A stretch of 64,000 nt of DNA from positions 496,001-560,000 of the forward strand of contig OZ240207.1 of the NCBI GenBank assembly GCA_965197415.1, read 5' to 3'. Numbering within the stretch: the stretch's first letter is position 1; each line of letters opens with the position of its first letter. This document shows, piece after piece, positions 33,522 through 41,259 of this stretch. Made by a program: the position numbers and the translations under genes. The stretch comes from DAOUJI01 sp965197415. GTDB lineage: Bacteria; Chloroflexota; Dehalococcoidia; Lucifugimonadales; JAGWBF01. The notes under the pieces were generated by a model, which was not told the DNA's origin, searched no databases, and worked only from the letters and a program-made list of their open reading frames with translations.

Positions 33522-33627
33522 CCCTCACCCCAACCCTCTCCCATCGAGGGAGAGGGAGCAATGTCCCTTCTCCCCTGGCGGGAGAAGGTTAGAGCCTGCC
33601 CTGAGCTTGCCGAAGGGATGAGGGGGA
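33522..33627. repeat. Dispersed hairpin repeats, family B copy 1 with a nested second repeat
   Basis: First part: CCCTCACCCCAACCCTCTCCC, a short loop and the complement GGGAGAGGG. Second part: CCTTCTCCC, loop CTGGC, GGGAGAAGG, TTAGA, then a 23-base insert close to GCCTGCCCTGAGCTTGCCG and finally GGATGAGGGGG. The insert is the kind of CCCTGAGC/CCGAAGGG element found scattered in many genomes. The whole gap 33442-33773 contains this block and the monooxygenase control region, no gene. Confidence 0.7.
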
Positions 33628-33703
33628 GGAACGTGCTGCAGCGACCAACGAAATCGGAGCAGCAAGTGTAGCCAAAGGACAAAGCCCGCCCACATAAGGC
33701 ACA

Positions 33704-33741
33704 TTGACCGCCCATCAGTCGGTTGATAAACTTTATCAACC
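33704..33741 (+). promoter_or_regulatory. Promoter overlapped by a perfect palindromic operator
   Basis: TTGACC (33704-33709) and TAAACT (33727-33732) at 17-base spacing form a usable promoter. Over the -10 sits a perfect inverted repeat, 33721-33741: GGTTGATAAA, one central C, and its exact reverse complement. This is the size and form of a MarR/TetR/GntR-type operator. The downstream gene is the monooxygenase at 33774; no regulator gene is adjacent. Confidence 0.6.
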
Positions 33742-33773
33742 ATATAAGGCGATGGCCGCAGCCAAGGAGGCAG

Positions 33774-34862
33774 ATGATGAAGTTGGGCCTGTTCATGATG
33801 CCGTCTCATCCCCCTGAGAGGAGCCTCTACGACGCCCACCAATGGGACCTGGACTATCTCCAGCTGTGTGATGAACTGGGCTACGACGAGGCCTGGATCG
33901 GAGAGCACTTCACCACGCCCTGGGAACCCATACCGTCCCCGGACATCATGATTGCCCAGGCGCTGATGAGGACAAAGAACATCAAGCTGGGCACCGGGGT
34001 CCACCTGCTCCCCTTCCACCACCCCGTCGAGTTGGCCCACCGAGTCGCCTACCTGGACCACCTGGCGCAAGGCAGGTTCATGTTGGGCATCGGTTCCAGC
34101 GGGCTGCCCAGCGACTGCACCCTATTCGACGTGGATATGGAGGGCGGAGAACATCGCCAGCGGACCCGGGAGTCTCTGGATATGATGAAGAAGATATGGG
34201 CCAACGACGGCCCCTCCGAGTACCGGGGAAATTTCTGGAACATGAACATCGCCGAGCCATTGCTGGAAGACCTCAAGGTGTTTCTCAGCCCCTTGCAAAA
34301 GCCTCACCCCCCCATCGGCGTGGCGGCGGGCAGTTTCAGGTCCCCCACTCTCATGATAGCCGGAGAGAACGGCTACATCCCCATGAGTCTGGCCTTTAAC
34401 ATCGACTACGTGAACAGCCAGTGGGAGGCCATCTCAGAGGGCGCTGAGCGGGGCGGCTTGACGCCTTCACGCAAGGAGTGGCGTCTGGTTCGGGATGTAT
34501 ACGTGGCCGACACCGACGAGCAAGCCAGGGAAGAAGTCCTGAACGGCGCCACGGGCAGAGCCTGGCGCGAGTATCTGCTGCCCCTCTTTGGAGTATTGGG
34601 GTTCTTAGAAGGACTAAAACACCATCCTGACGTCCTAGACGCGGATGTGACGCCGGAATACGTGGCCGAGCATTTCTGGTTGATCGGCTCCCCTGAAACC
34701 GTGGCCGGAAAGCTGCGAGACCTCTTCAGGGACACCGGAGGCTTTGGCGGCCTGCTGATGCTGGTCTATGACTACATGGACAGCCCGGACGGATGGAACA
34801 AGTCCACCCGCTTGCTGGCCGAGGAAGTCATGCCCATGGTCTCGGATCTGACCGTGGACTAG
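33774..34862 (+). CDS. Luciferase-like flavin monooxygenase (LLM family)
   Basis: 362-residue LLM-class oxidoreductase of the limonene-monooxygenase-like branch. MKLGLFMMPSHPPERSLYD at the start, DLDYLQLCDELGYDEAWIGEHF, KLGTGVHLLPFHHPVELAHRVAYLDHLAQGRFMLGIGSS and RLVRDVYVADTDEQAREEV cover the TIM barrel. It probably uses reduced FMN to oxygenate a small organic molecule. AAGGAGG precedes two possible ATGs (33774 and 33777). It belongs to a different subfamily from the three LLM genes at 37-40 kb and lies on the other strand, under the palindromic operator. Confidence 0.9.
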   Translation: MMKLGLFMMPSHPPERSLYDAHQWDLDYLQLCDELGYDEAWIGEHFTTPWEPIPSPDIMIAQALMRTKNIKLGTGVHLLPFHHPVELAHRVAYLDHLAQGRFMLGIGSSGLPSDCTLFDVDMEGGEHRQRTRESLDMMKKIWANDGPSEYRGNFWNMNIAEPLLEDLKVFLSPLQKPHPPIGVAAGSFRSPTLMIAGENGYIPMSLAFNIDYVNSQWEAISEGAERGGLTPSRKEWRLVRDVYVADTDEQAREEVLNGATGRAWREYLLPLFGVLGFLEGLKHHPDVLDADVTPEYVAEHFWLIGSPETVAGKLRDLFRDTGGFGGLLMLVYDYMDSPDGWNKSTRLLAEEVMPMVSDLTVD

Positions 34863-34954
34863 ACCCGCGGCCCGCTCCGGGTGATCCCCTAATCCTTACA
34901 GCGCGCAGCACCGGTTCGGCGGGCTCCCATCTACGCTCTGTATCGGAATATCCC

Positions 34955-36172
34955 ATGACAACCGAACTGGAAAAAGTCAGTAGAGCTGCTGGTGCTATCG
35001 CTATAGCGCTGGGAGGGTTGATAGTCGTCCCGGTCTTGCTTGCAGTGATAGTAGTGATTGTCGGAGCGGCGTGCTATGACTGGCTTGGGAGCGGCGTTGA
35101 TGAACGTGAGATTTACGACATCGCTCAGAGGCAGAGGACACAAAGTCAACTTGGACCCCGTTGGACAGAAGATGGGGCAAGTATAGTATTTCAGAATGGT
35201 TACACGATCTACGTCGTGGATTCCGGCGGCACGAAGGTCATCGAATGGGTTCCAGAGGGCGCGCCAAAGGATGAAACATTCGCGTTCGACTTCTCACCTG
35301 ACGTAGGCCAAATGCCGCCTAGGATTGCCTATACTACTCTTAGGTACGGGCTTAACGACAACAAAGACCTTGAAATCGCCACAGCGTATTTGGACGGTTC
35401 AGATTATCGGAGGCTGACCGACAGCGCTGGGAATGACGTGGCCCCTGCATGGTCGCCGGACGGTAAACGGATCGCCTTTCTATCTGGCCGAGACGGGAGT
35501 CGTTCTCCCCTTTACGTCATGAACGCAAATGGTTCTAACGTGAAGAACGTATGGCGTGGTCTACCGGCCTCATTGGCTACTCGTCCGGTATGGTCCCCTG
35601 ACGGCATGCACCTAGCGGTTCGGGACGGACGCTCTCTGTATGTCGCCATTGATGTCTTGGGGGGCGGAATGAGGGCGAAACATCTGGGAGCGACCCAGAC
35701 AAACCCTGCCTGGTCGCCGGATGGCCGACGGATCGCTTTCGTTCAAATCGGTCCCACTGAGGAGACGCAGGAAACTGAAACGATATACATATCTAAGCCC
35801 GATGGTTCGGAAGCGCGCAAGGTTTTTCATTCCCGTAGGCCGCACGTTAGCATCTCGGACCTCTCCTGGTCTCTCGACGGCTCAAAGCTACGGTTCACTC
35901 TACACGGAATAGGACAGCCGATAAATAAACGCACCTTGGCTCAGATAGACATCGATGGTTCAAACTTTGAAGAAATCATGGAATTTCGGACAGGGTTACA
36001 CATCGCCTGGTCGCCGGACGAGAGCAGGATAGCCGTATTGTCTTCGGATGCACCCTCCGAGCCAATCTTCGGTAATGTGCTGCTGTATGTGACTAAGCCG
36101 GATGGATCGGACAGGCAGGTCCTGGTGAGGGTGGACAGCAGGCGCGGCCTGGAGGCGGTGCCCTGGAGATAG
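34955..36172 (+). CDS. Membrane-anchored TolB-like beta-propeller protein
   Basis: 405 residues. A hydrophobic segment at about 12-40 (AGAIAIALGGLIVVPVLLAV) anchors the protein; no lipobox. The rest is a beta-propeller of PD40/WD40-like repeats: APAWSPDGKRIAFLSGRDG, PVWSPDGMHLAVRD, PAWSPDGRRIAFVQ, LSWSLDGSKLRF and IAWSPDESRIAVLSS. Function unknown; TolB-like propellers bind partner proteins. Base composition is visibly lower in GC than its neighbours and no good Shine-Dalgarno site precedes ATG 34955, so acquisition by transfer is possible. It stands alone, converging on the SDR gene. Confidence 0.85.
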   Translation: MTTELEKVSRAAGAIAIALGGLIVVPVLLAVIVVIVGAACYDWLGSGVDEREIYDIAQRQRTQSQLGPRWTEDGASIVFQNGYTIYVVDSGGTKVIEWVPEGAPKDETFAFDFSPDVGQMPPRIAYTTLRYGLNDNKDLEIATAYLDGSDYRRLTDSAGNDVAPAWSPDGKRIAFLSGRDGSRSPLYVMNANGSNVKNVWRGLPASLATRPVWSPDGMHLAVRDGRSLYVAIDVLGGGMRAKHLGATQTNPAWSPDGRRIAFVQIGPTEETQETETIYISKPDGSEARKVFHSRRPHVSISDLSWSLDGSKLRFTLHGIGQPINKRTLAQIDIDGSNFEEIMEFRTGLHIAWSPDESRIAVLSSDAPSEPIFGNVLLYVTKPDGSDRQVLVRVDSRRGLEAVPWR

Positions 36173-36176
36173 TGAA

Positions 36177-36202
36177 TGGCCAGCGATGAACGCTGCTGGC
36201 CA
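36177..36202. terminator. Hairpin between convergent genes
   Basis: TGGCCAGC and GCTGGCCA flank a 10-base loop just after the propeller gene stop and before the SDR stop. It could end transcription from either side; no T tract on either strand. Confidence 0.4.
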
Positions 36203-36232
36203 AGAGTTGCGAGGTAGAATAGTTCCCCGCCG

Positions 36233-36991
36233 CTACTGGGCCGTGTAGCCTCCGTCGACGACCAGCTCGGAGCCGGTCATGTATGACGACTCGTCGGAGG
36301 CCAGGAATAGGGCGCAGTTTGCCACGTCCTCCGAGGTGCCGAGCCTTCCCATGGGGCTTCTCCCCGCCGAAGTCTGCCTGTCGTGGCCTATCTGACGCCA
36401 GATGTCGTGGAGCATTTCCGTATCGATCGGTCCCGGGTGGATGGAGTTGGCGCGGATGTTCTCCTTGGCGTATTGGACGGCGGTGGCTTTAGTCAACAGG
36501 CGGACGGCCCCCTTGGACGCAACGTAGGCCGTGGCGCGGTCGCTTCCCACCAGCCCTGCCGTGGACGATATGTTGACTATGGAGCCGCCTCCGGCGTTGC
36601 GCATCGCCGGAATGGACTCACGGGTGCCCAGGAACACTCCCTTGACGTTGACCTCCATGACTGCGTCCCATTCCTCGTCGGTGGTGTCCTCCACCTTCCC
36701 GGCGCGCCATATCCCGGCGTTGTTGACCACCACGTTCAGCTTGCCGAAGCGGGCCACGGCGTCGTCCACGGCCTTGCGCCAGTCCCCCGTGCTGGTGACG
36801 TCCAGGTGGACGTAGAGGGCTCCGCCGCCGGAGTCCTCGATTTCCTTGGCTACCTGAACGCCCTCATCGTCCAGAATGTCCCCAATGACTACCTGTGCGC
36901 CTTCTCTGGCAAACAGCCTGGCTTCCACGGCGCCCTGACCCCGGGCGCCTCCGCTTATCAGGGCCACCTTTCCCTCTAGCCGCATGTCCAA
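36233..36991 (-). CDS. Short-chain dehydrogenase/reductase
   Basis: 252-residue classical SDR: SGGARGQG cofactor loop, NNAGIW, catalytic Ser in IVNISSTAGLVGS, YVASK (catalytic Tyr and Lys) and PGPIDTEM. Asp at the end of the second strand (VVIGDILDD) suggests NAD preference. It is the last gene of a five-gene operon with three LLM monooxygenases and a PNPOx-like protein, 15 bases after the previous stop. It could handle an alcohol or ketone in the same catabolic route; the substrate is unknown. Confidence 0.9.
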   Translation of the reverse strand: MDMRLEGKVALISGGARGQGAVEARLFAREGAQVVIGDILDDEGVQVAKEIEDSGGGALYVHLDVTSTGDWRKAVDDAVARFGKLNVVVNNAGIWRAGKVEDTTDEEWDAVMEVNVKGVFLGTRESIPAMRNAGGGSIVNISSTAGLVGSDRATAYVASKGAVRLLTKATAVQYAKENIRANSIHPGPIDTEMLHDIWRQIGHDRQTSAGRSPMGRLGTSEDVANCALFLASDESSYMTGSELVVDGGYTAQ

Positions 36992-37006
36992 CTCCGTCGA
37001 TATAGG

Positions 37007-37906
37007 TTACTGAAGTCCTGCGATAGCTTCTTTGAACTGTCTGGCCACGTCTATGTGCTGGTCGGGACGGGGCATCTCGGACCAACGGGTGTCCACGTTG
37101 ATGTGCGTCGCTCCCGCGTCCTTCCACCAACCGGCTTCCAAGGCCCACTCCTCCGGCCCCTTGCCTGCCACGCGAATCCTGCCCTCGATGCCTATCTCAG
37201 CCGGGTCGCGGCCTGCGTCGTGGGCGTATTGGTGCATCCTCTCCAACGTGGCCAGTCCCGAATCGTCGGTGGGGAACTGGGGCAGCCACCCGTCGGCCAT
37301 GCGCCCGACCCGCTCCACCACCCGCTCGGCGGCATTGCCGGGTTCGGCGTTGCGTCCACCGCCCAACCAGACCGGGATGGGCCGCTGCACCGGAAGGGGA
37401 TTGAGGCCAGCATGGCGAACTCGGTGATGACGGCCTGAAAAGTCCACCGTCTCCTGTGACCACAGCTCCCGCATGAGCTCTATCTGCTCCTCGGAACGGC
37501 GTCCCCGGTTGCGGAAATTCTCGTTCAACGCCTCATATTCGATGTGGTTCCATCCCGTGCCCACTCCCAGCCTGAGCCTCCCGCCGGACATGAAGTCCAG
37601 CTCGGCCGCCTGCTTGGCCACCAGTGCTGTCTGCCGCTGGGGAAGGATCAACACACCGGTGAGCAGACCCAGCTTGGACGACAACCCCGCAACAAAGGAC
37701 AGCAGCATGAAAGCCTCGTGGACGATGCTTTCGTGACTGTACGGACGGTCGTTCAAAAAGGGATGATAGGCGGGGTCGGCGCCCAGTACGTGGTCTGCGC
37801 ATACTATGTGGTCGTATCCCAGGTCTTCTGCAGCCTGAACGAATTCCTTGACCGAACCCCGGTCCGGGGTCATCTCCCTCTGTGGAAATGTTAGTCCTAT
37901 CCGCAC
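37007..37906 (-). CDS. LLM-class F420- or flavin-dependent oxidoreductase A
   Basis: 299 residues, starting VRIGLTFPQREMTPDRGSV. GTG 37906 is chosen by alignment with the two sister proteins, which begin MRIGVSFP and MQIGVAFP. Key segments: AAEDLGYDHIVCADHVLGADPAYH, TGVLILPQRQTALVAKQAAELD, RLRLGVGTGWNHIEYEALNENF and RRSEEQIELMRELW. It starts 4 bases after the PNPOx-like stop. This subgroup includes F420-dependent enzymes such as those acting on ketones and xenobiotics; cofactor identity is not certain. Confidence 0.9.
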   Translation of the reverse strand: MRIGLTFPQREMTPDRGSVKEFVQAAEDLGYDHIVCADHVLGADPAYHPFLNDRPYSHESIVHEAFMLLSFVAGLSSKLGLLTGVLILPQRQTALVAKQAAELDFMSGGRLRLGVGTGWNHIEYEALNENFRNRGRRSEEQIELMRELWSQETVDFSGRHHRVRHAGLNPLPVQRPIPVWLGGGRNAEPGNAAERVVERVGRMADGWLPQFPTDDSGLATLERMHQYAHDAGRDPAEIGIEGRIRVAGKGPEEWALEAGWWKDAGATHINVDTRWSEMPRPDQHIDVARQFKEAIAGLQ

Positions 37907-37910
37907 TTGT

Positions 37911-38387
37911 CTAACTGTCCTTTCTGATTTTCCAGACGTCACGGACCCATTGGCCCTGGTGAAGAGTCGCTGCCGCCGCCGAGGACACGTCGATGGAGAA
38001 GAGGTGATAGGCGCCCAAGTCCTCCGGGCGGAATTTCATCTTCTCGATGCAGGCGTCGCTGAAGCGGCGGCGTTCGGCGCTGTCTTTCACTTCCACGGCT
38101 TTTCCGTACACCTTGAACTCGCCCTGGCCTCCGGCGCTGTCTGAAACCGAGTTGTGCAGGCTGCACCTGGGGTCCCTGAGAAGGTCCAGGGCCTTCGTAG
38201 AACGCCACATCATGCCCAGGTACAACTCGTCTCCGGCAAAGATATGTTCCACCGGAGAGACTCGGGGCCAGCCGTCTTTCCGCAGGGTGGCCAGCAGCAC
38301 TAGCCCGGTGCGGTCGAATCGCTCTTCCCCAAGTTGTGCCAAGTCGGGTTGATGGCCTTTGAATTCAGTCCACTTCATAGCGTTCAA
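37911..38387 (-). CDS. Pyridoxamine 5'-phosphate oxidase-like split-barrel protein
   Basis: 158 residues with the flavin-binding split-barrel of the PNPOx/F420-reductase superfamily: LVLLATLRKDGWPRVSPVEHIFAGDELYLGM and ALDLLRDPRCSLHNS, then FKVYGKAVEV. In this superfamily FMN- and F420-dependent members cannot be told apart by eye. It is embedded between two LLM oxidoreductase genes (10 and 4 bases), so a role in supplying or using reduced flavin/F420 alongside them is likely. Confidence 0.87.
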   Translation of the reverse strand: MNAMKWTEFKGHQPDLAQLGEERFDRTGLVLLATLRKDGWPRVSPVEHIFAGDELYLGMMWRSTKALDLLRDPRCSLHNSVSDSAGGQGEFKVYGKAVEVKDSAERRRFSDACIEKMKFRPEDLGAYHLFSIDVSSAAAATLHQGQWVRDVWKIRKDS

Positions 38388-38397
38388 ACCGCTGGCG

Positions 38398-39279
38398 TTA
38401 GAAGCCGTAGGCGTCCTTGAAGGTCTGGAGCTTTTCTATGCAGCCGTCGGCTGCGTCGCCCCTGAAGTTGAGCGCCAGGTGGCTGGAACCCAGGTTGTCC
38501 CAGTCCCGCGCTACGGTGACCCATGACTCCGGGTCGGTGCCTGTAAGTGTTAGGCTGGGTTCCATTCCCACGTCCGACGGGTCTCTGCCTGCTTCTTCCG
38601 CGTACTGCTTCACCCGTGCGATAGCTTCAAGACCAACGTCGTCGGGCTTTAGCTGGTGGAGCCAGCCGTCGCCCAGCCTTCCCGCTCGCCGCAGCACCCG
38701 TTCCGGCGGCCTAGGGGCGATGGACCTGCCTGTGCCTATCCATAGGGGTATGGGCTGCTGGACTGGCATGGGGTTCAGACCGGCGTGGGAAATCTTGTGA
38801 TACTTGCCCTCGTAGTTGACCACCGGCTTGGTCCAAAGCTCCCTCAACACCTCGATTTGCTCTTCGGAGCGTCTGCCCCGGTCTTTGAAGTTCTCTCCCA
38901 AGGCCTCGTATTCGACGGGATTCCAGCCCACCCCTATGCCCAGCCTGAGCCGTCCGTTGCTCAGCACGTCTATTTCAGCGCACTGCTTGGCCACTAGAGC
39001 CGTCTGGCGCTGGGGAAGGATGAGAATGCCGGTGACCATCTCTATGCGTTCGGTGAATCCGGCGATGTAGGCCATGAGGGTCAGGGGTTCATGGGTTACG
39101 CTCTCATGGGTGTAGGCGAAATAGTCGACGTCCGGGTGGAACTCCGGGTTGGCGCCAAGGACGTGGTCCAGGATGCGCACGTGGCTGTAGCCCAAGTCTT
39201 CGGCGGCCTGTGTGAAGGACCGCACGGCTCCCATGTCATGCCCGATTTCCACGGTGGGGAATGAGACTCCTATCCTCAT
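38398..39279 (-). CDS. LLM-class F420- or flavin-dependent oxidoreductase B
   Basis: 293 residues, close sister of oxidoreductases A and C. MRIGVSFPTVEIGHDMGAVRSFTQAAEDLGYSHVRILDHVLGANPEFHPDVDYFAYTHESVTHEP shows the shared N-terminus, and the LPQRQTALVAKQCAEIDVL, LGIGVGWNPVEYEALGENFKDRGRRSEEQIEVL core follows. ATG 39279 has homology with its sisters from the first residue; an upstream extension of the frame has none. It follows C by 28 bases. Tandem duplication of one ancestral gene is evident. Confidence 0.9.
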   Translation of the reverse strand: MRIGVSFPTVEIGHDMGAVRSFTQAAEDLGYSHVRILDHVLGANPEFHPDVDYFAYTHESVTHEPLTLMAYIAGFTERIEMVTGILILPQRQTALVAKQCAEIDVLSNGRLRLGIGVGWNPVEYEALGENFKDRGRRSEEQIEVLRELWTKPVVNYEGKYHKISHAGLNPMPVQQPIPLWIGTGRSIAPRPPERVLRRAGRLGDGWLHQLKPDDVGLEAIARVKQYAEEAGRDPSDVGMEPSLTLTGTDPESWVTVARDWDNLGSSHLALNFRGDAADGCIEKLQTFKDAYGF

Positions 39280-39307
39280 GGCATTTCCTTTCTCCGGGTA
39301 TGGTCTG

Positions 39308-40201
39308 CTAGAAACTTTCCGACTGCAAAGCCTCACTGAGCCGCCGAATGGCCCGGAGGTGGGTGTCTACGTCTGCGCTCCGTGGGGCGTTGGCGCCCAC
39401 GTGAGTCGCCCCCAACTCTTTCCACTCTCGAAGCACGTCCAACCACGGTTCCGGGTCGTCTCCGTCCAGGACGAGACGTCCTTCAATGCCGATGGTCGAC
39501 GGGTCGCGGCCAGCCTCTACGGCGTACCTGTTTATGGGTTCGATGATGGTCCTGGTCTGGGCCGGAGTAAAGTGGGCGAACCATCCGTCGGCCAGCCTCC
39601 CAATACGCCGTAACGTCCGCTGTGGAGGAAGCGCCTCCCAGCCTGACCAGCCGCCGCCTATCCACAGGGGTATGGGCCGCTGGACGGGCATGGGGTTCAA
39701 CCCGGCGTGGGAGATTCGGTGGTACGCGCCCTGGAAATTGACCACAGGTTCAGTCCACAGCGCGCGCAGCGCTTCTATCTGCTCCTCGCACCGTTTTCCT
39801 CGGTCGCGGAAGTTCTCGCCCAGAGCCTCGTACTCCACGGGGTTCCACCCCAGCCCTACGCCTAGCCTCAGACGACCCTCGCTGAGGAAGTCGACCTCGG
39901 CTGCCTGCTTGGCCGTCAGGACCGTTTGACGCTGGGGTAGAATCAGTATGCTGGTGACCAGCTCGATTCTGGTCGTGATGGCCGCAAAATAGGCGATCAG
40001 AGTCATGGGTTCGTGGATGTAGCTCTCGTGGGTGTAAACGAAATATTGCTGTTCGGGGTGCAGTTCCGGGACGGCCCCCAATACGTGGTCGAGCACCCTG
40101 ATGTGGCTGTATCCCAGCTCCTCGGCGGCCTGTACGTACTCACGTACGGCGCCAAGGTCGTGGCCTATGTCGGTGGTGGGAAACGCGACCCCTATCTGCA
40201 T
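39308..40201 (-). CDS. LLM-class F420- or flavin-dependent oxidoreductase C
   Basis: 297 residues, first gene of the operon. MQIGVAFPTTDIGHDLGAVREYVQAAEELGYSHIRVLDHVLGAVPELH; LVTSILILPQRQTVLTAKQAAEVDFL; RLRLGVGLGWNPVEYEALGENFRDRGKRCEEQIEAL. AGGAGG lies four bases before ATG 40201. Its N-terminus is nearer to B than to A. An extended -10-like box (TGGTAATCT on the minus strand, about 40244-40252) may be the operon promoter. Confidence 0.9.
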   Translation of the reverse strand: MQIGVAFPTTDIGHDLGAVREYVQAAEELGYSHIRVLDHVLGAVPELHPEQQYFVYTHESYIHEPMTLIAYFAAITTRIELVTSILILPQRQTVLTAKQAAEVDFLSEGRLRLGVGLGWNPVEYEALGENFRDRGKRCEEQIEALRALWTEPVVNFQGAYHRISHAGLNPMPVQRPIPLWIGGGWSGWEALPPQRTLRRIGRLADGWFAHFTPAQTRTIIEPINRYAVEAGRDPSTIGIEGRLVLDGDDPEPWLDVLREWKELGATHVGANAPRSADVDTHLRAIRRLSEALQSESF

Positions 40202-40270
40202 TGCGCCTCCTAGCGCCCGGCATGGGGTTTACACCGGCAATAGATTACCACATACGTGGGCCTGTTGGTG

Positions 40271-40291
40271 AAAAAGCCCCGAGGCCGGAGC
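40271..40291 (-). terminator. Rho-independent terminator after lgt
   Basis: Minus-strand stem GCTCCG, loop GCCT, CGGGGC, followed by TTTTTC, starting seven bases after the lgt stop. It closes the SRP RNA-ksgA-ispE-lgt unit. Confidence 0.85.
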
Positions 40292-40297
40292 GTATCG

Positions 40298-41227
40298 TCA
40301 AGAGTTGCGGGTTGGCGTTGCTGGACGGCGAGGACGCTGCGACCTCTCCGGTCTGACCAGCTGGGCCTTCAGCAGCAGCAAAGGCACCGTAATCACAAGG
40401 ATGATCAGGGCGATGAATTGGGCTTCGTTCAGACCAACTGCCCATTCTTCATCCATGGGTACGGGGCCTGTCCTGAGGAATCGGATGAAGAAGACGCCCA
40501 GGGAATATGCAGCCAGGTACAAAGCGAACAGCATCCCATGAGGCCGTATGCGGTTCCGCATGGGCCAAATTATGGCGAGGACCCCGACCAGAAGCAGCAT
40601 CTCGTAGGCAATGGCGGGGTGACTGGCCTGGAAACCGTGGATGAAGTGGCTGGCGCTTTTCGGGTGCTCGTAGACGAAGCCCCAAGGCAGGTCCGTCAGC
40701 TTGGCGACGTGTTCCCCGTTGAATATGTCGCCTAAACGGCCTACGAACATGGATATAATCAGCGCGGGGGTCGCGATGTCGGCCAAGCGGGCCGCCGATG
40801 GGAGCGGCGCATGGTCCAGCTTGGCCCATGGGAAGAGCTTGTTCCACCCGTTTATGAATCTTGGGTGATTCCTAATTGCGATATAGGTTGCGCCGAATAA
40901 GAACCCGCCCAGGATCGCCCCGTAGATGGCTATGCCGCCGCTCCATATTTGTACGATTCTGACGGGATTGTGCTGGTAGTAGTCCTCCCAACGGTCGATG
41001 ACGTGGAACACCCTGGCCCCGACTATGCCTCCGATGATAGCCCACACCGACACGGTCATGATGGCGTCGGACACCAGTCCCTCTCGTCTTGACCACCTCT
41101 CCACCAGGAATACGGAAAGGGCTACGGCAATCAGGGTAAAGAGGCCGTGCCATGTAAGGGTCAAATTGCCGGCGGTGAATATGTCGGGGTCTATGTTGAT
41201 GGGGATGCTGGCCAAGGGAATGTTCAT
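40298..41227 (-). CDS. lgt: Phosphatidylglycerol-prolipoprotein diacylglyceryl transferase
   Basis: Membrane enzyme (309 residues, about seven membrane segments) that adds diacylglycerol to the lipobox Cys of prelipoproteins. The Lgt signature is present as GRLGDIFNGEHVAKLTDLPWGFVY (the usual GR-x-GN-F-x-N-x-E region, with Asp in place of Asn), plus GARVFHVIDRWEDYY and GGIAIYGAILGGF and, near the C-terminus, GVFFIRFLRTG. The last 25 residues are basic. It lies 32 bases after ispE, in the same unit. Confidence 0.95.
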   Translation of the reverse strand: MNIPLASIPINIDPDIFTAGNLTLTWHGLFTLIAVALSVFLVERWSRREGLVSDAIMTVSVWAIIGGIVGARVFHVIDRWEDYYQHNPVRIVQIWSGGIAIYGAILGGFLFGATYIAIRNHPRFINGWNKLFPWAKLDHAPLPSAARLADIATPALIISMFVGRLGDIFNGEHVAKLTDLPWGFVYEHPKSASHFIHGFQASHPAIAYEMLLLVGVLAIIWPMRNRIRPHGMLFALYLAAYSLGVFFIRFLRTGPVPMDEEWAVGLNEAQFIALIILVITVPLLLLKAQLVRPERSQRPRRPATPTRNS

Positions 41228-41259
41228 CTAATTCGACTCCAGTGTTGTCTCGGAAGCCC

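Noticed and set aside
33522..33627. CRISPR array or insertion sequence in the repeat-rich gap
   Set aside because: Repeats are short hairpins without regular spacers, and no transposase frame is present.
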